In this document: piece by piece, positions 7,102 through 12,290 of the stretch
Position numbering within the stretch: the stretch's first letter is position 1
How the letters are laid out: the number at the start of each line of letters is the position of its first letter
Assembly: GCA_910587685.1 (NCBI GenBank)
Contig: CAJUMY010000011.1
Span: 1-14,218, forward strand
DNA from: an uncultured Christensenellaceae bacterium
GTDB lineage: Bacteria; Bacillota; Clostridia; Christensenellales; UBA3700
Length of the DNA: 14,218 nucleotides
Direction: 5' to 3'
The notes under the pieces: model-generated
Databases searched by the model: none
Seen by the model: the letters and a program-made list of their open reading frames with translations, nothing else
What the model was told of the DNA's origin: nothing
Made by a program: the position numbers and the translations under genes

Positions 7102-7638
7102 TCAATAGTTATCGCAATGTATTTCGAAATAGCTCATAGGATGATTGCATACGGGGCAAGTCTCGGGCGCAGACGCCGATACGACTATATGACCGCAATT
7201 CCTGCATTCCCACACCTTGACTTCGCTCTTTTCGAAAACCTGCTTGGTCTCTACGTTCTTAAGTAAAGCGCGGTATCTTTCCTCGTGGCTCTTTTCTATA
7301 GCGCCCACTCCGCGGAACTTCGCCGCGAGTTCGACAAAGCCTTCTTTCTCGGCAGTCTTTGCGAAATCTTCGTACATATCAGTCCACTCGTAGCTCTCTC
7401 CGTCAGCCGCGGCCGCGAGATTCTCAGCCGTCGAGCCTATTCCCGAAAGCTCTTTGAGCCACATCTTAGCGTGCTCTTTTTCGTTATCCGCCGTCTTCAA
7501 AAAAATAGCGGCTATCTGTTCGTATCCCTCTTTCTTAGCCGCGGAAGCAAAATAAGTGTATTTGTTTCTCGCCTGTGATTCTCCTGCGAAAGCCGCCTGA
7601 AGATTCTTTTCAGTTTCCGTTCCCGAATACTTGCTCAT
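7102..7638 (-). CDS. rbr: Rubrerythrin
   Basis: This non-heme iron protein reduces hydrogen peroxide to water in anaerobes, using electrons from rubredoxin-type donors. The 178 residues have the classic two-part build. An N-terminal ferritin-like four-helix domain (1-135) carries diiron ligands in FAGESQARNKY (E20), DNEKEHAKMW (E53, H56) and EKSHEERY (E115, H118). A C-terminal rubredoxin-like domain has C145/C148 in ECRNCGH and C161/C164 in CPVCNHP. An in-frame start further upstream exists, but MSKYSGTETEKN at 7638 is preferred: it has a good AAGGAG site and matches the family start. Its ATG overlaps the stop of the upstream flavin reductase-rubredoxin gene by 4 bases, implying translational coupling with its likely electron donor. 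Confidence 0.96.
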   Translation of the reverse strand: MSKYSGTETEKNLQAAFAGESQARNKYTYFASAAKKEGYEQIAAIFLKTADNEKEHAKMWLKELSGIGSTAENLAAAADGESYEWTDMYEDFAKTAEKEGFVELAAKFRGVGAIEKSHEERYRALLKNVETKQVFEKSEVKVWECRNCGHIVVSASAPETCPVCNHPMSYFEIHCDNY

Positions 7639-8258
7639 GATAAGTTCTCCTTCTTTTCGTTTGATATAGATATAAAATCGCTTGCCGGATGTTTGCACCA
7701 AGGGCAAATAAAATCGTCCGGCAAGGTATTTCCTTCATAGACGTATCCGCATACCGTACACACGAATCCGCTCGCCTTAGGCTTGTCCGACGGCTTGATG
7801 TTTTTGCGGTAATAGCCGTAAGTTGCCGATTCTGTATTCGAAACGACCCTCGCATCCTCTACGTCCGCTAAAAAAAGAGTGTGAGTTCCGAGATCTACCG
7901 TCGATACCGTCTTTGCGGATATATACGCGTTACATCCCTCTTCGATATAAACGATACCGTTATCCGCTCTTTTAAGCGCCATACCCTTAGCTTTATCGAC
8001 GTTCGCCCCACTCTGGAATCCCCAGTGTTTGTACGTCTCGAATTTAGAATCCACGCCAAGCACGGAGACGTTGAATTTACCGGTACGCTCCACCATGCCG
8101 TGAGTATAATTCCTCTTATCTATCGCCGCTACTATCCTGTTCGGCTCTATAGTGACCTGCATGACGGTATTGACTATACAGCCGTTATCTTTTTCTCCCT
8201 CTCTCGCCGTCAATACGAAAAGTCCGTACGAAAGCGAATACATTGCGTTAATATCCAT
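7635..8258 (-). CDS. hrb: Flavin reductase-rubredoxin fusion (high-molecular-weight rubredoxin)
   Basis: This is a predicted soluble electron carrier. Residues 1-150 form a flavin reductase-like FMN-binding domain (DINAMYSLSYGLFVLTA at the start, then NTVMQVT). The C-terminal part is a rubredoxin domain with CTVCGYVYEG and CPWCKHPASDF supplying four iron-ligand cysteines. Related proteins pass electrons from NAD(P)H to flavodiiron proteins or rubrerythrins; this gene overlaps rubrerythrin by 4 bases, so that partner is likely here. An in-frame ATG six codons upstream (8276) exists, but the ATG at 8258 has the better ribosome site (GAGGTG, complement of 8262-8267) and fits the family start, giving 207 residues. 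The gene leads a two-gene operon from a promoter at 8288-8316. Confidence 0.88.
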   Translation of the reverse strand: MDINAMYSLSYGLFVLTAREGEKDNGCIVNTVMQVTIEPNRIVAAIDKRNYTHGMVERTGKFNVSVLGVDSKFETYKHWGFQSGANVDKAKGMALKRADNGIVYIEEGCNAYISAKTVSTVDLGTHTLFLADVEDARVVSNTESATYGYYRKNIKPSDKPKASGFVCTVCGYVYEGNTLPDDFICPWCKHPASDFISISNEKKENLS

Positions 8259-8287
8259 ATGCACCTCAACGATCATTAGTACTTACA

Positions 8288-8316
8288 ATTATAGGTATTA
8301 TCCGCGGATTTTATAA
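8288..8316 (-). promoter_or_regulatory. Promoter of the rubredoxin-rubrerythrin operon, with a palindrome in its spacer
   Basis: The minus strand has a perfect -10 TATAAT (8288-8293), a 17-nt spacer, and a weak -35 TTATAA (8311-8316). The spacer holds a perfect 10-bp palindrome, ATCCGCGGAT (8300-8309), with two further matched pairs outside it. A weak -35 together with a palindrome between the hexamers suggests regulated transcription, perhaps by an oxidative-stress regulator. Upstream, 8317-8423 holds no clear terminator or gene. Confidence 0.55.
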
Positions 8317-8423
8317 GAGCGTTCAGAGTTTATTTTCACGTTTTATATCGGCTGTCACATTTCTGTCATCTTATTATCGTATACGAATATATTCGCGTAA
8401 CGCAAGACGAGATTTTTCGACTT

Positions 8424-8843
8424 TTATCCGCAAATCTTGAAAAAAGCATTTTTCAAAGCGATATATCCCTCTTCGGCGTCGTCGATATCCTTGACCGCGC
8501 TCTCCATAGGGCACGCGCCGTCGCCGCGTCTATTGATAATGCGATCGGTAATATGCGAATAACTATACTTGATACCGTATCTCTCGAGAGTCTCTTTACC
8601 GCCTAAGGAAAGAGTCCTCGCGTAGACTTCCTTTATTCCCGCCTTGACGAAGAGCATAGCGGCTGCCTTGCCGACTATGATATCCGCAACGGCAAATCCA
8701 TTAAGATCCTCTCCGACGGCGATATATTCCATCATCGCCGATATCCCTCTCTTGTCGCTTATGAGTCTTTCTCCGTTCCTCGCAAGCGAAAGAGCGTGAC
8801 CTTCAAGTCCCGCTATAGCAACTTCTATATCACTCGCCGCCAT
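8424..8843 (-). CDS. DUF1893 (TM1506-like) deaminase-fold protein
   Basis: The 139 residues match the DUF1893 family by the central GKAAAMLFVKAGIKEVYA (about 58-75), a later NRRGDGACPMESAV, and normal length. Family structures have a cytidine-deaminase-like fold. This copy shows no HAE plus PCxxC zinc motif, so deaminase activity is not expected and the function is unknown. It is the last gene of a three-gene operon and overlaps the ECF S component upstream by 14 bases. Its ribosome site is weak (AGGG), again fitting coupled translation. A binding or scavenging role linked to the transported compound is possible but only inferred. Confidence 0.82.
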   Translation of the reverse strand: MAASDIEVAIAGLEGHALSLARNGERLISDKRGISAMMEYIAVGEDLNGFAVADIIVGKAAAMLFVKAGIKEVYARTLSLGGKETLERYGIKYSYSHITDRIINRRGDGACPMESAVKDIDDAEEGYIALKNAFFKICG

Positions 8844-9417
8844 ATTTCTTTTCCCTATCCAATGCGAATTTAGTTACTATAAGAACTATCGGAGCTACGA
8901 CTGTCTGAGCAATAACGCCGATAAGTCCGCTCTTTATCTGCGATAATATCATAGAAGGAGTAAATATCTCCGATCCCGATATAAAGCTAAGCGACAGCAG
9001 AACCGCTCTCGAACATACGAACGCGATGATAACTGCGAGGAAGAACGCTAAAACGTTCTTCTCGGCTCTTTTCGAAAACATACTCATAACTAACGCCAGC
9101 GTCGCTAACTCAATAAGCATGAACGGCAGTCTTGCCGCGCCCGGCATAGCGTTCCCGCACAGCGAAGTGATACAAAAACTAACTATCGGCGACGCTATCG
9201 CGACCGTAACTCCCCATTTCATACCTAAAAGAGCTGCTCCGAGTATTACGGGAAGATACATGGGAAGCCACTTGACGCCGCCTTCGCTTCCGCCTACAGC
9301 GTGAACGAGCATGGGAAGCGCTACCGCAAGAGCAGTGAGAGCTACCGACACGAAACTCTTGATCGTAATTTTTGCCTTTGACGAATATCCTTTTCTGCTA
9401 AGCGCATTTTCTATCAT
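8830..9417 (-). CDS. ECF transporter S component, substrate unknown
   Basis: The 195 residues are mostly hydrophobic, with five or six likely membrane segments and a short basic N-terminus. WLPMYLPVILGAALLG (about 50-65), then GVTVAIASPIVSFCITSL, resembles S components of the energy-coupling-factor vitamin transporters. I see no clear signature for biotin, thiamine, riboflavin or folate. Translation is coupled on both sides: the ATG overlaps the reductase stop by 4 bases, with AAGGAG just upstream, and the 3' end overlaps DUF1893 by 14 bases. No EcfA or EcfT gene is in the window, so it would rely on a shared energising module. A general small integral membrane protein is the alternative. Confidence 0.7.
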   Translation of the reverse strand: MIENALSRKGYSSKAKITIKSFVSVALTALAVALPMLVHAVGGSEGGVKWLPMYLPVILGAALLGMKWGVTVAIASPIVSFCITSLCGNAMPGAARLPFMLIELATLALVMSMFSKRAEKNVLAFFLAVIIAFVCSRAVLLSLSFISGSEIFTPSMILSQIKSGLIGVIAQTVVAPIVLIVTKFALDREKKYGGE

Positions 9418-10526
9418 TTTTCAAACTCCTTCGCAACCTTTTTAAGATATGACCTCACGGATAGATGCTGAGGACATGCTTTCTCGCATTTTCCGCATCC
9501 TATACAGTCCGACGCCTTTCCGCTGCCGACGGTGCATATTTCGTTGTAATAATAGTCGGCGTTCCAATCGTGATGGATATGTTTTGAATTCATACAGGCG
9601 AAGAGATCGGGTATCACTATATTTTTCGGACAGCCGTCGACGCAATATCTGCACGCCGTACAGGCTATGAGATTCATTGACTTAAAGACTTTCGTTACCT
9701 CTTCTACCGCCTTCATCTCCGCGTCGCTGAGCGGCTTAAAATCCTTCATATACGATATATTGTCGCTCATCTGCTCCATATTGCTCATTCCCGATAGAAC
9801 CATGAACACGCCGTCGAAACCCGCGGCGAAACGGATAGCGTAACTGGCGTTGCTTCCGCCGTTAAGACTTTCGAATATTCCCTTTGCATTTTTCGGGAGA
9901 TTGACGAGATTTCCGCCCTTGACAGGTTCCATGACGATAACGGGCTTATCGTATTTTCGGCATACTTCGTAACATTTCCTCGACTGCACCGCAGGATCGT
10001 CAAAGTCAACGTAATTGAGCTGAAGCTGAACGACCTCTATCTCGGGATGCTCGTTCAAGATCATTTCGAGCATTTCCGCGGAATCGTGGAAAGATATTCC
10101 GAAATGCTTTATCCTGCCCTCTTTTTTGAATTCGTACGCCTGCTCGTACGCGCGGCACTCCTTAAAGTGCCCGTAATTCTCTCTCGTCTGAGCATGCATC
10201 AGATAAAAATCAAAATAGTCGACGCCGCATTTTTTAAGTTGATTCTCAAAGAAAGGGCGTACGTCCGCGGCGCTCTTGAGATAGCCGCCCGTAAGTTTGT
10301 CCGTCAATATGTAACTCTCTCTCGGATAACGCTTTACAAGACACTCCCTGACGGCATCTTCGCTCTGTTCTTCGATATAGCCGCGCGCCGTATCGAAATA
10401 GTTGAATCCCTCTCGCATAAAAAGATCGACCATCTTTTTGGTTTCCTCGTGATCCACCTTTTTCCGTTTCATCGGCAAACGCATACAGCCGAATCCCAAT
10501 TTCTTCTTCACGTTATCAAAGACCAT
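9414..10526 (-). CDS. Aldo/keto reductase with C-terminal 2x[4Fe-4S] domain
   Basis: This is a predicted cytoplasmic oxidoreductase. Residues 1-275 form an aldo/keto reductase barrel. The catalytic tetrad is visible as D45 and Y50 (NYFDTARGY), K77 (TDKL) and H111 (DFYLMHAQ). The C-terminal part carries two ferredoxin-type motifs, C289/C292/C295/C299 and C341/C344/C347/C351, the usual layout of the iron-sulfur aldo/keto reductases common in Clostridia and methanogens. These are often annotated only as predicted oxidoreductases and their substrates are unknown. It leads an operon with an ECF S component and DUF1893. A strong AAGGAGAG site precedes the ATG. The promoter lies about 180 nt upstream, with a leader between. 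Confidence 0.92.
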   Translation of the reverse strand: MVFDNVKKKLGFGCMRLPMKRKKVDHEETKKMVDLFMREGFNYFDTARGYIEEQSEDAVRECLVKRYPRESYILTDKLTGGYLKSAADVRPFFENQLKKCGVDYFDFYLMHAQTRENYGHFKECRAYEQAYEFKKEGRIKHFGISFHDSAEMLEMILNEHPEIEVVQLQLNYVDFDDPAVQSRKCYEVCRKYDKPVIVMEPVKGGNLVNLPKNAKGIFESLNGGSNASYAIRFAAGFDGVFMVLSGMSNMEQMSDNISYMKDFKPLSDAEMKAVEEVTKVFKSMNLIACTACRYCVDGCPKNIVIPDLFACMNSKHIHHDWNADYYYNEICTVGSGKASDCIGCGKCEKACPQHLSVRSYLKKVAKEFEK

Positions 10527-10700
10527 TGAATTCTCTCCTTACTGAATTTTAATAAAAATACGGTTTCAAAGCCGTAAATACCAACTATTTGACAACCTGA
10601 CCAACGCCGCGCGGCATTTACCATTTGAGCCGCTATTTTCAAGATCACAGCGCTATGCAACTTATAAAAAATGCGTCAACGCTATCAAACCGCTAATTAT
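10527..10700 (-). promoter_or_regulatory. Long leader of the reductase-ECF operon, with an attenuator-like hairpin
   Basis: Between the promoter and the ATG there are about 174 nt with no gene. Near its 3' end a 5-bp stem (10572-10576 with 10559-10563) closes an 8-nt loop and runs straight into TTTTTATT, which looks like a weak intrinsic terminator 30 nt ahead of the start codon. Further 5' is a perfect 10-bp palindrome, GCCGCGCGGC, near 10608-10617. I compared the leader by eye with the TPP, cobalamin, FMN, SAM, glycine and THF riboswitch consensuses and found no match, so any ligand is unknown. Confidence 0.4.
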
Positions 10701-10706
10701 ATTGTC

Positions 10707-10735
10707 ATTATATCAATTAATTATGTTATTTTCAA
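10707..10735 (-). promoter_or_regulatory. Sigma-A promoter of the reductase-ECF-DUF1893 operon
   Basis: On the minus strand, -35 TTGAAA (10730-10735), a 17-nt spacer and a perfect -10 TATAAT (10707-10712) make a near-consensus promoter. A second TATAAT lies 11 nt further downstream without a good -35. The expected transcript start is near 10700. Confidence 0.75.
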
Positions 10736-10779
10736 GACAATTTTGCAATGATAGCGTCTTTAATTTCGCAAAATTTTAT

Positions 10780-10811
10780 AAAACGAAGGGACGCCGTTAT
10801 TCGGCATCCCT
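10780..10811 (-). terminator. Intrinsic terminator after the DUF1614-like gene
   Basis: On the minus strand a 10-bp stem with one G-T pair (10802-10811 with 10787-10796) closes an AATAA loop. A moderate T-rich tail follows. It lies about 27 nt past the stop codon and separates this gene from the operon downstream. Confidence 0.75.
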
Positions 10812-10837
10812 CTATCTCTTGAATTTTATAGTATATA

Positions 10838-11461
10838 CTATTCGGCTTCGCTATCATCCCTCGGGTCGATCTCAGCGGCTTCGTAGCTCGACGCAACGCG
10901 TCTTTTCGAAGCTATCCTTTCGACGATACGCCTCAGCGCAACGGCTAAGAACATACCCGTTATCATATACTCGAACGTATACCCGCCGCCGAGCATTATA
11001 TTTCCTCCTGAAACGACGAAACGTTTTAGCAGTTCTCCAGTTATAACGCCTAGCGCCGCAACGACCACGGCAGACTTTGGCGTCATACCGAAAACGAACG
11101 CGAATACGGCTACTATAATAGGATATATCAGATACTCCCATTCGAATGCCGCCGAGCTCACCCTATAGTAGGTGATTATGCCGAGAGCCAAGGCGCAAAC
11201 GCCGAAGAACTCTACCGCTTTCATCCTCGCGTCTCCGACGAAGAGCCATAGCGCTAACGCTATGAGCGCCGTAAATATGCCTGCATATCCTATAGTTATG
11301 TCGGATAGCTCACTCTCGGGTATCGCCCTTAACACCGCTGTTATAAGTATAAGTATCAACGCGACGAGCTTTGGCATACCGAGAGATCTCAAAACGTATC
11401 TCGAGAAGCCCAAAACAGTTACGACAGACATAATAAGAAGTATTCCAAGTCCTATATACAT
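10838..11461 (-). CDS. DUF1614-like multipass membrane protein
   Basis: From the ATG at 11461 the protein is 207 residues with about six or seven hydrophobic segments. The C-terminal half (YPIIVAVFAFVFGMTPKSA, then GVITGELLKRF and GGNIMLGGGYTFEYMITG) resembles, from memory, the DUF1614 membrane proteins of Clostridia; the function is unknown. The last 30 residues are charged and probably cytoplasmic. The start is uncertain. The ATG at 11461 has GCGAGG upstream, but that site lies in a terminator-like hairpin. An in-frame ATG at 11512 with GGTGA 6 nt before it would add 17 residues lacking hydrophobic character. The gene follows two small genes in the same direction and may share their transcript. 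Confidence 0.6.
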   Translation of the reverse strand: MYIGLGILLIMSVVTVLGFSRYVLRSLGMPKLVALILILITAVLRAIPESELSDITIGYAGIFTALIALALWLFVGDARMKAVEFFGVCALALGIITYYRVSSAAFEWEYLIYPIIVAVFAFVFGMTPKSAVVVAALGVITGELLKRFVVSGGNIMLGGGYTFEYMITGMFLAVALRRIVERIASKRRVASSYEAAEIDPRDDSEAE

Positions 11462-11503
11462 AAAAAAACCTCGCTTGACTCTAGTATGCGGAGTCGGCGA
11501 GGT
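11462..11503 (-). terminator. Terminator-like hairpin directly abutting a start codon
   Basis: On the minus strand ACCTCGC (11497-11503) pairs with GCGAGGT (11468-11474) over 7 bp. A further 5-bp stem (GACTC/GAGTC) closes a 9-nt loop. Seven T residues follow, and the ATG of the DUF1614-like gene comes next with no gap. The 3' arm holds the gene's only nearby ribosome site. This is either a terminator between the small genes and the membrane protein or an element that controls it. Confidence 0.6.
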
Positions 11504-11518
11504 AATATTCATATTCAA

Positions 11519-11695
11519 TCACCAGTCTTCTTTGTGCGATAACTTTATATCCGTATAGAACTCTTTATATTTCCGCTTGAACGCTTCGGGATCGCCGAGG
11601 TCTTCTTCGAAGAGTTCTTCGAGTTCGAAATCTTCGATATATATCCCGTCCTCGTCCATCTTCTGCGAGAACTTCATAAGTTCATAGTTGTCCAT
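11519..11695 (-). CDS. Small acidic protein of unknown function (58 aa)
   Basis: I do not recognise this protein. The 58 residues (MDNYELMKFSQKMDEDG at the start, ending LSHKEDW) are strongly acidic in the middle (EDFELEELFEEDLGD) and have no membrane segment. A strong AGGGG lies 7 nt before the ATG, and the start overlaps the small membrane gene upstream by 14 bases. The overlap, ribosome site and consistent codon use favour a real gene. It may be a soluble partner of the membrane protein, but that is inference. Confidence 0.65.
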   Translation of the reverse strand: MDNYELMKFSQKMDEDGIYIEDFELEELFEEDLGDPEAFKRKYKEFYTDIKLSHKEDW

Positions 11696-11912
11696 CGTCT
11701 TTCCCCTCTCCTTCGTCGCTATCCCTTACTTTCTTCGCCCTCTCTACGAACTTATACGCTCCGATAGCGGATAATATGATCCCTACGAAGAGCCAAAGGC
11801 TTGTCTTGACAATATCGCTCGTTCCGCTCTTGAGCGTAAATACTATGAGCAATACGCACATCAAAGAGAACAAGAATATATATGCTCCTATTATTATCTT
11901 TTTCTTTAACAT
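11682..11912 (-). CDS. Small membrane protein, two predicted helices (76 aa)
   Basis: I do not recognise the family. The 76 residues show a basic start (MLKKK), two hydrophobic stretches (about 6-27 and 36-57, the second SLWLFVGIILSAIGAYKF), and a hydrophilic acidic tail ending KDDGQL, so the tail probably faces the cytoplasm. The ATG at 11912 is preferred over the GTG at 11918 because the GAGAG ribosome site sits 7 nt before it, but only 1 nt before the GTG. It is the first gene after the promoter at 11944-11972 and is followed by the 58-residue acidic protein with a 14-base overlap. Confidence 0.65.
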   Translation of the reverse strand: MLKKKIIIGAYIFLFSLMCVLLIVFTLKSGTSDIVKTSLWLFVGIILSAIGAYKFVERAKKVRDSDEGEGKDDGQL

Positions 11913-11943
11913 TTTCACACTCTCGCTTGAAAGTCTTTTCTAT

Positions 11944-11972
11944 ATTCTATCACAACGCATTGTCTATTACAA
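11944..11972 (-). promoter_or_regulatory. Promoter of the small-membrane-protein cluster
   Basis: On the minus strand, -35 TTGTAA (11967-11972), a 17-nt spacer and -10 TAGAAT (11944-11949) match consensus at 4 and 5 of 6 bases. The predicted start is about 25 nt before the first start codon, leaving a short ordinary leader. Confidence 0.55.
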
Positions 11973-12217
11973 CAGTTTACGACTATTTTCCGACGCTTTC
12001 GGCGCAGACGTTTAACTATATCGACGACGAAAATTGTATTATGCCTATTCGATATCGATCCCGCTTCTATGAACGTAGGCGTTCTCAGCCGAACTTATTC
12101 GCCAATCTAGATAATAACTATTATTGCCAAATACTATCAAAATCTTTTGATGATCTCGTCACTGAACCAAAGTATTATTCGAATATACAACCGTTTTTTC
12201 TCGTTTCCGATTATTAT
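11973..12217 (-). other. Intergenic stretch with no convincing gene
   Basis: About 245 bp lie between the promoter of the small-protein cluster and the terminator of the repeat protein. I see no minus-strand gene, no repeat and no structured RNA that I recognise. A plus-strand reading frame passes through it but lacks a ribosome site. Confidence 0.5.
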
Positions 12218-12253
12218 AAAAAGCGTTCACGCAACTAAGCGTGAACGCTTTTA
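12218..12253 (-). terminator. Strong terminator after the leucine-rich-repeat gene
   Basis: A perfect 14-bp inverted repeat (12219-12232 with 12239-12252) closes a 6-nt loop and ends in A/T runs on both sides. On the minus strand it lies about 38 nt past the repeat-protein stop and is followed by TTTTTAT. It could work in both directions. Confidence 0.92.
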
Positions 12254-12290
12254 TCAATAGCTAAGCGATGATCTTACTTTATTATCGACA

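Noticed and set aside
8340..8423. A repeated TGACAG and the palindrome CGAATATATTCG downstream of the DUF1893 gene
   Set aside because: The repeats are too short and the palindrome lacks a T tract, so neither can be supported as a terminator or operator.
12042..12238. Plus-strand frame of about 65 codons (starting MPIRYRSRFYERRR) that ends at the strong terminator
   Set aside because: It has no ribosome site or promoter that I can see, codon use unlike the neighbouring genes, and no recognisable domain. The terminator is explained by the repeat-protein gene. A longer version starting at 11882 would run through the promoter of the small-gene cluster.
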